NCBI GenBank assembly: GCA_964569025.1
Contig: CAZMSQ010000013.1
Coordinates: 1-61,819 of the forward strand
DNA length: 61,819 nucleotides
Source of the DNA: CAZMSQ01 sp964569025
GTDB taxonomy: Bacteria > Bacteroidota > Bacteroidia > Chitinophagales > Saprospiraceae
Direction: 5' to 3'
Below, in pieces: positions 17,588 through 25,974 of the stretch (positions are counted from its first letter, which is position 1; each line of letters starts with the position of its first letter). Under the pieces are notes generated by a model. That model was given only the letters and a program-made list of their open reading frames with translations, had not been told where the DNA came from and did not search any database. Both the position numbers and the translations under genes were made by a program.

Positions 17588-18358
17588 ATGGTTTCTATTA
17601 TTGATACGCATGCTCATTTGTATGTAGATGAGTTTAAAGGTGATCGGAAGGAAATGATTCGCAGAGCGCTTGATTCCGGAATTCAGAAGATGTATCTTCC
17701 GAATATTGATGTGGAAAGCATTCCGAAGATGTTGGAGTTGGAGAAGGAATTTCCTGGAGTATGTATAGCGATGCTTGGACTCCATCCATGTCACGTTGGG
17801 GAAGACTATGAGTCGCAATTGGATGTGATGGAGTCTATGTGGACAGGGAGGGACTTTGCTGCGGTAGGAGAAATAGGTCTTGATTTATATTGGGACAAAG
17901 ACTCAATCGAGATTCAGAAGATTGCTTTCCTTCGTCAGGTCAGGTTTGCTGTGGAGCGCGATAAGCCAATTGTCATCCATTCACGAGACGCTACACGAGA
18001 AGTCATTGATTTGTTGTCCGATCATTTTCCGGGTCATCTTTTTCGGGGTGTATTTCATTGTTTCTCCGGAACGATAGGAGAAGCGAAGGAAATAATGTCT
18101 CTGGGTATGTTTTTGGGTATTGGAGGGGTGGTGACTTTTAAAAATGGGGGTCTGGACCGTGTCGTCAAAGATTTACCGCTGGAGCAGCTTGTGCTAGAAA
18201 CTGATGCACCATATCTGGCTCCTGCCCCGCACAGAGGGAAACGAAACGAGAGCAGTTTTATTCCATTGATTATCAATAGGATTTCAGAGTTGAAGGGAGT
18301 TTCATTTGACACGGTTGCATCTGTTACAACACGAAATGCAGAGGAACTTTTTCGGTAA
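17588..18358 (+). CDS. tatD: TatD family metal-dependent hydrolase (DNase)
   Basis: 256 aa. The start at 17588 is favoured over the ATG at 17576 because GGAGG at 17578-17582 is then a ribosome-binding site at proper spacing. The TIM-barrel metal motifs are all present: DTHAHLYVD, GEIGLDLYWD, VIHSRDA, GVFHCFSG and LETDAPYLAP. Members are magnesium-dependent DNases implicated in DNA repair and turnover. It stands alone between divergent rnhA and the tRNA-Ser gene. Confidence 0.93.
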   Translation: MVSIIDTHAHLYVDEFKGDRKEMIRRALDSGIQKMYLPNIDVESIPKMLELEKEFPGVCIAMLGLHPCHVGEDYESQLDVMESMWTGRDFAAVGEIGLDLYWDKDSIEIQKIAFLRQVRFAVERDKPIVIHSRDATREVIDLLSDHFPGHLFRGVFHCFSGTIGEAKEIMSLGMFLGIGGVVTFKNGGLDRVVKDLPLEQLVLETDAPYLAPAPHRGKRNESSFIPLIINRISELKGVSFDTVASVTTRNAEELFR

Positions 18359-18537
18359 AGCGTGTGTGAACCTGGTATTAAATTGTAGGAATTTGTTTTG
18401 AAATCTTCATTCATTTTGCAATTTTTGTGACTTAACAAGACGAATGACAGATGATGTCGGTGATTTGATTGCTGTGACTCTCTGAAAACTGACTGAATTG
18501 TTTTACATTTACAGGATCCGGTCGAGCCGGCTTCAAA

Positions 18538-18625
18538 GGAGAGTTGGCCGAGTGGTCGAAGGCGCACGCCTGGAAAGCGTGTATACCCCTAAAGGGTATC
18601 AAGGGTTCGAATCCCTTACTCTCCG
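18538..18625 (+). tRNA. tRNA-Ser (GGA)
   Basis: The acceptor stem GGAGAGT (18538-18544) pairs with ACTCTCC (18618-18624). The anticodon arm CACGC/GCGTG encloses loop CTGGAAA with anticodon GGA at 18572-18574. There is a long class II variable arm (TATACCCC/GGGTAT) and a T arm with GGTTCGAATCC. CCA is not encoded. The gene lies 38 bases before the ExbB gene. Confidence 0.97.
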
Positions 18626-18663
18626 CAAATTTTCAAAACTCAACAGTAAAACCTAACGGTGTC

Positions 18664-19401
18664 ATGAGAAAATTACTTGTAACCACTCTTGTCTTAAGCG
18701 TCGCGTTTTCAACTGGCGCCATTGAACTGCTTGCCCAGAAAGCGGCTGAAGGCGGTGATACAGCATCTGGTTATCAAATCCTCAAAGAGTATTTCATTGA
18801 TGGTGACTGGAGGTTCATGAGTTTCGTACTCGTGTGTTTGATCCTCGGGCTTGCGTTTTGTATCGAGCGGATTATCACGTTAAATCTTGCGACGACAAAC
18901 ACTGATAAGTTGCTGAGCAATATTCAGGATTATCTCCAAAAAGGTGATGTTGACAGCGCCCGTGAAGTTTGTAAGGCAACTACCGGACCAGCGGCCTCTG
19001 TGCTGCATGAAGGTCTCAAGAATGTGAGCCGAGGGCCAGAAGCTGTCGAAAAAGCAATTGTTTCCTATGGCTCGGTTCAGATGAGTCTTCTCGAGAGAGG
19101 TCTTGTATGGATTTCACTATTCATTGCCATTGCCCCGATGCTCGGGTTTATGGGTACGGTCATCGGTATGATTCAAGCCTTCGACCGGATTGCCGAAGTA
19201 GGTGATCTCTCTCCTGCGGTTGTGGCTGATGGTATCAAAGTTGCCCTTTTAACAACAGTCTTTGGTCTCGTCGTGGCCATTATTCTCCAGATTTTCTACA
19301 ATTACATTGTGTCCAAGATTGATGGCATTGTCCATAAGATGGAAGAAGCCTCTGTGGTCCTGATTGATATCATGGCGGATCACAATGTGTTCAATAAGTA
19401 A
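18664..19401 (+). CDS. exbB: MotA/TolQ/ExbB proton channel family protein
   Basis: 245 aa from ATG 18664; a longer frame runs back through the tRNA and is not real. A hydrophobic N-terminal segment (MRKLLVTTLVLSVAFSTGAIELLAQ) is followed by a membrane helix near 55-75 and the conserved ExbB core with two helices (ISLFIAIAPMLGFMGTVIGMI and VALLTTVFGLVVAIILQIF). It forms the inner-membrane proton channel that energises TonB- or gliding-type systems with ExbD. It is the first gene of a four-gene operon. The large number of TonB-dependent substrates in Bacteroidota makes TonB energisation the most likely role. Confidence 0.92.
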   Translation: MRKLLVTTLVLSVAFSTGAIELLAQKAAEGGDTASGYQILKEYFIDGDWRFMSFVLVCLILGLAFCIERIITLNLATTNTDKLLSNIQDYLQKGDVDSAREVCKATTGPAASVLHEGLKNVSRGPEAVEKAIVSYGSVQMSLLERGLVWISLFIAIAPMLGFMGTVIGMIQAFDRIAEVGDLSPAVVADGIKVALLTTVFGLVVAIILQIFYNYIVSKIDGIVHKMEEASVVLIDIMADHNVFNK

Positions 19402-19436
19402 TCAGGAGGGAATTCTCCAAGAAAAAATAAGTGTCC

Positions 19437-19886
19437 ATGTATAACCTACTTGCAAAAAGAGGCCAGTTGTTGGCATTTGGTCTTGGCATTTTGATATGCG
19501 TGATTTTTCTGGCAAGCGCTATAGGAGGCGGTGCAGGAGAAATCGAGATGCTCCCTGATGAAGAAAAATATGCTTCTACGATTTTTAACTTCGGCCTATC
19601 TGCGGCATTAGCACTGACAGTTATTGCAGCATTAGGAATGTTGACATTCGGAGTTTACCAAGTCGCAACTCGCCTGAAGGCTTCTATGCAGGGTCTCATC
19701 GGATTGGGGGTCATCGTCGCTATCTTCTTCATTGCCTTTTCTTCTACACCCGGGGCTTGTGCATCGGGAGACCTGTCGGAAGGCGTCTGTAAGTTCATCG
19801 GAGGGGGTATTACAACGGCGCTGGTTATGATCAGCCTGGCCGCCATCGGATTTATAGTTGGCGAGGTTTTGTCGCTGTTGAAATAA
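19437..19886 (+). CDS. Four-helix membrane protein between exbB and exbD
   Basis: 149 aa from ATG 19437; a GTG two codons earlier is possible. Four hydrophobic stretches are visible, around 9-28, 50-75, 83-104 and 122-147, with a short loop containing two Cys (ACASGDLSEGVC). I recognise no named family. Its fixed position inside an ExbB/ExbD operon with short gaps (35 and 12 bases) suggests an accessory subunit of the energising complex, but this rests on context only. Confidence 0.8.
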   Translation: MYNLLAKRGQLLAFGLGILICVIFLASAIGGGAGEIEMLPDEEKYASTIFNFGLSAALALTVIAALGMLTFGVYQVATRLKASMQGLIGLGVIVAIFFIAFSSTPGACASGDLSEGVCKFIGGGITTALVMISLAAIGFIVGEVLSLLK

Positions 19887-19898
19887 ATAACAAACGCT

Positions 19899-20450
19899 AT
19901 GGCATCCAGCAGTAGAGAAAAAATCAGTACTGAGATAAATGCCGGCTCCATGGCCGACATCGCATTCCTCCTTCTGATTTTCTTTTTGGTGACGACCCAG
20001 ATTGTTGAGGATAAAGGTATCCTTGTGAAGCTTCCGGTTTGGTCAGAAGAGGAGCCAGAGATTACCAAAATGAACTCACGGAACGTGTATTCCGTGCTGG
20101 TCAATGCGCAAAACCAATTGCTTGTCAGAGGGGAGCCAATGGAAATTCCCAATTTGAAAGACAATGCAAAGGAGTTTATATCCAATCCCAGCAACAAGGA
20201 GGATTTTGCAGAAAGCCCCCAAAAAGCGATCATCTCTCTGAAGAATGACAGGGGAACTAACTACAAGACTTATCTTGAAGTTTACAACGAATTAAAGGCT
20301 GCTTACACCGAGTTGAGAAATGAATCAGCAGGGAAAAAATACGGGAAAGGATTTGATGAATTGAGTAGCGACCAACAGGCTGAAATACGCCTGATGATAC
20401 CGCTCATTATTTCCGAAGCCGAACCAACAAACTTTGGCGAGGAAGGCTGA
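19899..20450 (+). CDS. exbD: ExbD/TolR family biopolymer transport protein (first copy)
   Basis: 183 aa. A short cytoplasmic N-terminus (SREKISTEINAGS) precedes a single membrane helix MADIAFLLLIFFLVTTQI that carries the proton-relay Asp conserved in ExbD/TolR. The rest is a periplasmic domain, longer than in E. coli ExbD, with an acidic linker. It acts with ExbB to convert proton motive force into movement of TonB-type partners. It lies 12 bases after the 4-TM gene and 50 bases before the second ExbD. Confidence 0.9.
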   Translation: MASSSREKISTEINAGSMADIAFLLLIFFLVTTQIVEDKGILVKLPVWSEEEPEITKMNSRNVYSVLVNAQNQLLVRGEPMEIPNLKDNAKEFISNPSNKEDFAESPQKAIISLKNDRGTNYKTYLEVYNELKAAYTELRNESAGKKYGKGFDELSSDQQAEIRLMIPLIISEAEPTNFGEEG

Positions 20451-20500
20451 CCTTTTCCGCCGTTCAAAATTGAACTGAACGTTTATATCCGGAATCACCT

Positions 20501-20980
20501 ATGGCAAAGTTTAAGAAAAAGCGGGGCAAGACTTCACCAGCTATCTCCACGGCTTCTCTCCCCGATATTATTTTCATGCTTCTGTTTTTTTTCATGGTTG
20601 TAACCGTCCTTCGCGACTCTGAGTTGAAGGTTCAGGTCACAACTCCTCAGGCTACGGAGTTGACGAAGCTTGAGAAAAAATCTCTTGTCAACTACCTGTA
20701 TATTGGAAGACCTGTTCAGAAGTATCAAGATGCATACGGTACAAAGCCACGTCTGCAACTCGGAGATAAGTTCTCAACGATTGCCGAAATACCCCTGTTT
20801 CTTGAGAAACATCGGGTAAAGGTTCCTGAAGGTATGCGCCCGGGTATTACTTCCTCCCTTCGGGTAGACGGCGATGTCACGATGGGAATTGTGCAAGATG
20901 TCAAAACGCAACTCCGGAAATCAGGTCAGTTGAAGGTCAACTATTCAGCCCGGAAACGGACTGATGAAAAGAAGAAGTAG
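20501..20980 (+). CDS. exbD: ExbD/TolR family biopolymer transport protein (second copy)
   Basis: 159 aa. A Lys-rich N-terminus (MAKFKKKRGKTSP) precedes a membrane helix LPDIIFMLLFFFMVVTVL with the conserved Asp, then a periplasmic domain ending in a Lys-rich tail. It is clearly diverged from the first ExbD in the same operon, and paired ExbD paralogues are common in Bacteroidota. They may form a hetero-oligomer in one motor. It converges with aroA, 20 bases away. Confidence 0.9.
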   Translation: MAKFKKKRGKTSPAISTASLPDIIFMLLFFFMVVTVLRDSELKVQVTTPQATELTKLEKKSLVNYLYIGRPVQKYQDAYGTKPRLQLGDKFSTIAEIPLFLEKHRVKVPEGMRPGITSSLRVDGDVTMGIVQDVKTQLRKSGQLKVNYSARKRTDEKKK

Positions 20981-21000
20981 TAAGGCCAAAGTCGACAGAA

Positions 21001-22269
21001 TTATTTGCAGGTAAACCCTAATCTTCGCAACTCTTTCCAGTACCCTGGAAAGGATTTCGTGACTACTTCTGGAGCATTAATTCGGATTGGTTTCATCAGT
21101 CCCAGTGGTGCAAGACACATAGCCATCCTGTGATCACCCCAGGTAGCGAATTCAGTTAGCTCCAGTAATTGTGGGTGCCCAAACAGTCTCGCGGTAGCAC
21201 TCGGTCTGAGCCCGCTTTCTCCTTTTCTCTTCATTCCGGGATTGTTTGCCGCTGTGAAGCTTTCCAGCTTTATCCCGAATTTTTGAAACTCCTGCCGCAG
21301 GGCTTCGATTCTGTCCGTCTCCTTTACTCTCAGGGTATGCAGGCCTTTAAAAAATCCAGGGATTCCCAGTGCCGCTGCTGTGGTGAGAACTGGTTGTGCC
21401 AAATCAGGACAATCAGCAAAATCAACTGTAATTTGATTGGAGGTTCCTCCCAGAATTTTCTTGATGATTATCCCGGAGTCTGTCAGCTTAGTCGATACGC
21501 CCAAGGGCTGAAACAGATCTATTGCTTTGTTGTCTCCTTGAACACTCAATGCTGATAACCCTGGAAATTCTATTTCTGATTTTTCTGCAAGTGCTGTTAT
21601 TTCATAGAAGAAAGCCGCCGCTGACCAGTCTGGTTCTACGAAGACACCTTGCGGAGGGATGTATTCACCCGGGCCGACGCTAATGGTATTTTTGCTCCAA
21701 AAACTCTGTATTCCGAATTGCCTCATGATTCGGAGGGTCATTTCGATATAAGGTCGGGAAGAGGGTTTTCCCTGGAGCGTAATTCGAAGTCCATCAGGCA
21801 GGGATGGGGCAATAAGGAGAAGGGCTGAGATAAATTGAGAACTCAACGAACTGTCGATTACAACCCGTTTTGCGAAGATATCCGGAGGATCTCCGATTTC
21901 GACAGGTAACTTCCCTGGACTTTCAAGATATCGAACGGAGGCCCCCATCGATTTCAGGGCATCTACAAGCGGAGCTATTGGGCGTTGTTTGAGGCCAGGC
22001 TCGCCGGTGAGGATTTGGGTGCCAGGGAGAAGGCAGAGGCGTGCCAGAAGAAATCTTGCAGTGGTTCCGGCCAGACCGGCATTGTACGTTTGGCTCTCAT
22101 GCCTAAGCAGATTGGAAAGAACACTGGTATCTTCGGCATCTGAGAGGCCATGGATGTCGAATTGGTGCTTGCAGAGCGATTGAATGATCAGGAGCCGGTT
22201 GCTGATGCTTTTTGAGGTCGGAAGTGTGACCTGGCCATCAATGATTCGGGTAGGGTGTTCGACAACCAT
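21001..22269 (-). CDS. aroA: 3-phosphoshikimate 1-carboxyvinyltransferase (EPSP synthase)
   Basis: 422 aa. It transfers enolpyruvyl from PEP to shikimate-3-phosphate in aromatic amino acid synthesis. Visible motifs are LPTSKSISNRLLI at the N-terminus, NAGLAGTTARFLLARL, the SSQFISALLL segment, KETDRIEAL and WGDHRMAM. A stretch near residues 350-370 (MKRKGESGLRPSATARL) is Arg/Lys-rich and unusual. The gene is the last of a tight minus-strand run behind three glycosyltransferase genes (29-base gap), so it may be co-transcribed with surface-glycan genes although the functions are unrelated. Confidence 0.95.
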   Translation of the reverse strand: MVVEHPTRIIDGQVTLPTSKSISNRLLIIQSLCKHQFDIHGLSDAEDTSVLSNLLRHESQTYNAGLAGTTARFLLARLCLLPGTQILTGEPGLKQRPIAPLVDALKSMGASVRYLESPGKLPVEIGDPPDIFAKRVVIDSSLSSQFISALLLIAPSLPDGLRITLQGKPSSRPYIEMTLRIMRQFGIQSFWSKNTISVGPGEYIPPQGVFVEPDWSAAAFFYEITALAEKSEIEFPGLSALSVQGDNKAIDLFQPLGVSTKLTDSGIIIKKILGGTSNQITVDFADCPDLAQPVLTTAAALGIPGFFKGLHTLRVKETDRIEALRQEFQKFGIKLESFTAANNPGMKRKGESGLRPSATARLFGHPQLLELTEFATWGDHRMAMCLAPLGLMKPIRINAPEVVTKSFPGYWKELRRLGFTCK

Positions 22270-22298
22270 CCTTTTTTGAGAAAGATAGTCATTTTGAC

Positions 22299-23641
22299 TC
22301 AGGCTGTATGGGTGTTTAAAGAGATGCGTTTGAAATCCATTGTTATGAATAATGCGAGTAACAAATATTCAAGGATAACCCAGGCCCACTGTTCATTTGT
22401 ATCTCCACCGGCATAGTGGGTGTATGAAAAGATCCCGAGAAGCGCCCATATGGTAGGGTAGGTGAACCGGGTCAGGGGAGCGAGTCCTGCTGGAATGATG
22501 AGATACCATGGGTGTACTGTGGTGCTGAAAAGAAGGTAGATTGTGGAGGCAAAGAGAAGGCGTTCGGGAAGTGAAAAACGGCGTCGCATGGATGGCCAGA
22601 GACTCAGAAAAAGGATGAGCAGCAAAGAGAGGAGTGAGAGGCCGGGACCAATGAGTGCGATTTGGTTATAACCAGTGATTTTAAATCCAACCCATCGGAC
22701 TATGTAGTATATACTGGCATTGAATTCGAAATTCCGGAAGTAAAGATGGATGCTTGAAAGAAAGTTTGGAAGAAATTGACTGCTCAAAAGAGGGAAAAAG
22801 GCAACAAGGAGAATGACACTGGTTGAAAGCAGCAGTCTGATTGATTGAGATCGCTTGCAGGAGATCNNNNNNNNNNAGCGGGGAAAAAGATTAAGGGGAC
22901 GAGTTTTGTGGCCACGGAAAGGGCCAGAAAAAAAGAGGATTTCCACATATCAGCCCTATAAAGAAGGAACAAGCCAGCCAGAAAACATGTCAGGGTAAGA
23001 CCTTCGAAATGGACATTCCCCATAATCTCGATTATCACCAGCGGATGAAATGCATACCAGAAGGTAAAACCCTGAGGCAGGTTGAGTTTGGTGAGAAGAC
23101 GTGGAAAAATGCGAAGAATCAGAAAGCATTCAGCGATGAACAGGATGGCTTTTATGGCGAGTAGCGAAGGGGCTGGCATGAAGTTGCCAGCCTGGACAGA
23201 CAACCAGAACACAAGTTGGCTGACTGGCGGATAGACAGTGTAATAGTGGGGGGAATTGAGTTGATCGTAAAGTGCTTTTGTGATACCCGGTGGGAGTTCA
23301 CTTCGGGTAATGATGTCCGAAGGGAGAAGGTCAAAAGGGTTCATTCCGTTTGCCTGAAGGATTCCGTCCCACAAAAACCGGAAATAATCATCAGAGAGGT
23401 GAGGCGTGGTGAACAGAAGGCAGCATCGGATTGCAAGGGCTCCGATGAGCCAATGGGTTACATTCAGATTGGGCGCTTGGAGCAGTCTGAGGACCAGCAT
23501 ATAGAATAAGAGACTGGCGGGGATGAACAGGGCGAGAAGGAGGGTTGTGTCATGCTGTGATGGCAGTGTTGCTGCAGCAATGACCAGCAGTGCAAGGGTG
23601 GTTGCAAGCACGTGATTGAGGATGGACGAGCGTGGCATCAT
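22299..23641 (-). CDS. GT-C type mannosyltransferase-like integral membrane protein (interrupted by an assembly gap)
   Basis: The N-terminal part (from 23641) and C-terminal part (to 22299) are in different frames only because ten N of uncertain true length lie at 22867-22876; I read them as one gene of about 440 aa. Around ten hydrophobic helices are visible. The first large loop carries HLSDDYFRFLWDGILQANG, the acidic motif of polyprenyl-phosphate-dependent GT-C mannosyltransferases, and HPWYLIIP occurs late. It probably transfers a sugar from a lipid-phosphate donor outside the inner membrane. Its ATG overlaps the stop of the upstream GT2 by four bases, and a Dol-P-Man-synthase-like enzyme in the same operon could make its donor. 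Confidence 0.8.
22867..22876. other. Assembly gap (10 N)
   Basis: Ten N inside the GT-C gene. The reading frames on the two sides differ by one, so the real gap length is not a simple 10-base replacement. Confidence 1.
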
Positions 23642-25125
23642 TTGAGGCGGAGGTGACGAATGGTATACCAGGCAATGGTGGTAAATCCAATGGCGAGTAG
23701 GATGTGGAAAAATAGAAAAGCATGGGTTCCGGTGTAGAGCGCGGCAATGACGGCTCCTGAAAAATAGAACCCGAAAATGATTTCAAAGACAGTTGTGAGA
23801 GGAAGTCTGCGCGCCTGATACCGGGAATTCCTGAATGTATCGTGGAAATGGCGGATGTTAAATTTTGGTGTGCGTACAAAGGCGGATTTCCGTCCGAGAT
23901 ACCCTTCAAGGACCGCAACAGAGTTATGTAATGAGAGGCCCATAGAAAGTGCAAGAAAGAGGGGAAATAAAAGAAGGAATCTGAAGACCTCGCGAAAGGG
24001 TCTTTCTGATTGAAGCTGGGTTGGGATGTTCGCCTTGTAATAGATGATTGCCACGGAGAGCATCCCAACAAGAGAGATGCTGAGTATTGCCGGGTTGAAC
24101 AGGATGTGTCGGAGCAAAAATACCAAAGGGACACTTAACGTGCCGGCAATAAAAATGAACAGGAAAATACTGCTGGCAAGGAGGTGGCCGGTGGCATGGA
24201 TTTTTTGCATTAATGGGAGCTGAGATTTCCACACCTTCGGCAGAAGCTTTCGGGCATTTTCCGCCCCTCCTTTCATCCATCTGAATTGCTGGGATTTGAG
24301 TCCAATCATTTCTGCCGGAAGTTCTGCCGGAGATCCAACATCCGGGAGATACTTGATTTTCCAGCCATTCAATTGAGCCCGGTAGCTCAAATCGAGGTCT
24401 TCCGTCAGAGTATCAGCATGCCACCCGCCAGCATCCTCAATGGTTGCTTTGCGCCAGACGCCCGCCGTACCGTTGAACTGCAAAAAGCAATTGCGCTCCT
24501 GCCTTCCGGTTTGTTCAATGAAAAAATGGACGTTGAGCTGAAGGGCCTGTAATCTTGTAATAAATGAATAATCCTTATTGATGTGATCCCAGCGGGTTTG
24601 AACAACACCTGTGCGCGGATTTGAAAAATGGGGAATGGTTTGTTTCAGGAAATTCCTGTCAGGGAGGAAATCGGCATCAAATATAGCGATGAACTCACCA
24701 CGTGCTTCGGGCAGTGCTTCTCTCAGCGCTCCTGCCTTGTATCCTGTTCTGTCAAATCGATGGAATACACGTATGTTATAACCCTGGTTCAGGAAATAAT
24801 CAGCTTTTTGCTGTGATAATTTGAGCGTTTCATCTGTTGAATCATCCAATATATGTATCTCAAATCGGTCTATTGGGTAGTCCAGGCATACGATGTTATC
24901 GATGAGTCTTCCAACAACGTATTGTTCGTTGAAAACAGGAAGTTGAATGGTAACGAATGGCCACTTTTCGGAACTTTGTGAATCTGAAACGGATGGGTAT
25001 TGAGGGATTACCTGACGGGCTGCGTAGAAAAGGTGGAACTGAAGCAGGCAATAGACAGTAATGTACAACAGGGAAAGGATATAGAGAATGAGAAGGATGT
25101 AGCCTGCGATGAGAATGCCTGACAT
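23638..25125 (-). CDS. Membrane glycosyltransferase family 2, cellulose-synthase-like
   Basis: 495 aa. There is an N-terminal membrane helix (LIAGYILLILYILSLLYITV), then a processive GT2 core with DDSTDET, DADFLPD, TEDLDLSYR and QQFRWMKG (the Q..RW motif), then at least four C-terminal membrane helices. Enzymes of this layout polymerise beta-linked sugars across the inner membrane. The substrate cannot be told from sequence. It sits between a Dol-P-sugar-synthase-like GT2 (12-base gap) and the GT-C gene (4-base overlap), which suggests one surface polysaccharide or glycolipid pathway. Confidence 0.9.
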   Translation of the reverse strand: MSGILIAGYILLILYILSLLYITVYCLLQFHLFYAARQVIPQYPSVSDSQSSEKWPFVTIQLPVFNEQYVVGRLIDNIVCLDYPIDRFEIHILDDSTDETLKLSQQKADYFLNQGYNIRVFHRFDRTGYKAGALREALPEARGEFIAIFDADFLPDRNFLKQTIPHFSNPRTGVVQTRWDHINKDYSFITRLQALQLNVHFFIEQTGRQERNCFLQFNGTAGVWRKATIEDAGGWHADTLTEDLDLSYRAQLNGWKIKYLPDVGSPAELPAEMIGLKSQQFRWMKGGAENARKLLPKVWKSQLPLMQKIHATGHLLASSIFLFIFIAGTLSVPLVFLLRHILFNPAILSISLVGMLSVAIIYYKANIPTQLQSERPFREVFRFLLLFPLFLALSMGLSLHNSVAVLEGYLGRKSAFVRTPKFNIRHFHDTFRNSRYQARRLPLTTVFEIIFGFYFSGAVIAALYTGTHAFLFFHILLAIGFTTIAWYTIRHLRLK

Positions 25126-25137
25126 GGAGCTCTGGAA

Positions 25138-25830
25138 TTACAGAAGTTTGAAAATAGTCCAGAGAATCTTATAACCTGCCATGATGGTCCCCTTGATGGT
25201 GCCAGAGACCTTTGAAACACCGATGCGACGTTTGTAGTCGACTGGCACCTCGGCACAGGCAAGACCTTTCTTAGCTGCTTTGACTTGCATTTCGACGGTC
25301 CACCCAAAATCAGGGTCTTCCATGTTGAGCGAGAGAAGAGCGGGGTAGGTAATGGCGCGAAATGGCCCCAGATCCGTAAACCGATACCCATATATGACCC
25401 GAATCAGTGAAGTGGCAAGCCAATTTCCAAATATTTGAGGAATGGTCATGGAGCCTGATTCTGATTTTCCAAGGGCTCTCGAACCAATGACCATCGATTT
25501 ACCCTGGTGCAAGATGGGCTCAAGAATCAGCGGCATTTGGTCGGGGTAATCTGAATAGTCGCCATCCAGAAAAACAATGATATCGGGAGCCTCAGCCTTT
25601 TCTGCAATGTGTGCCATGCCTTTCAAGCAGGCGCTGCCATAGCCTTTCCGGATTTGGCGTACAACTGTTGCACCTGCATTTTGAGCGACTGAAGCAGTTT
25701 GATCGGTACTGTTGTTGTCGCAGACAATGATGTCTCGGACAAGGCCGGAAGGGATGTCCCTGAGTACATGCCCGATTGACTGTTCTTCGTTGTATGCCGG
25801 AATGATGACGTCAATGATTGGTTGTTCCAT
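25138..25830 (-). CDS. Polyprenyl-phosphate glycosyltransferase, family 2 (DPM1-like)
   Basis: 230 aa from the ATG at 25830 (MEQPIIDVIIPAYNEE); an in-frame ATG 30 bases upstream is less likely. It shows the DPM1/DPG family motifs PAYNEEQSIG, DNNSTDQT, FLDGDYSDYPDQ, GSRALG and DLGPFRAI. It has no membrane helices, so it is probably a soluble or peripheral enzyme making polyprenyl-phosphate-mannose or -glucose. It is the first gene of the minus-strand glycan operon and could supply the donor used by the GT-C protein encoded third. Confidence 0.9.
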   Translation of the reverse strand: MEQPIIDVIIPAYNEEQSIGHVLRDIPSGLVRDIIVCDNNSTDQTASVAQNAGATVVRQIRKGYGSACLKGMAHIAEKAEAPDIIVFLDGDYSDYPDQMPLILEPILHQGKSMVIGSRALGKSESGSMTIPQIFGNWLATSLIRVIYGYRFTDLGPFRAITYPALLSLNMEDPDFGWTVEMQVKAAKKGLACAEVPVDYKRRIGVSKVSGTIKGTIMAGYKILWTIFKLL

Positions 25831-25974
25831 GTACCTGATTGTCGTTCGAACCAATGACAAAGGTAGTAGAAATGGTCTGGAATAGGGGCCAGTTCATACT
25901 TTGAGGCAGACTTGGGCATCGGCGCAATATTGTCAGGAATTTTTCATTCTTTTGATTTAGGAAATAATGTGTCA

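Noticed and set aside
18544..18663. Longer N-terminus for the ExbB protein
   Set aside because: It would translate the tRNA-Ser gene; ATG 18664 gives a proper membrane-protein start.
22299..22946. Separate second gene downstream of the GT-C N-terminal half
   Set aside because: The frame change coincides with the N run and both halves complete one GT-C protein.
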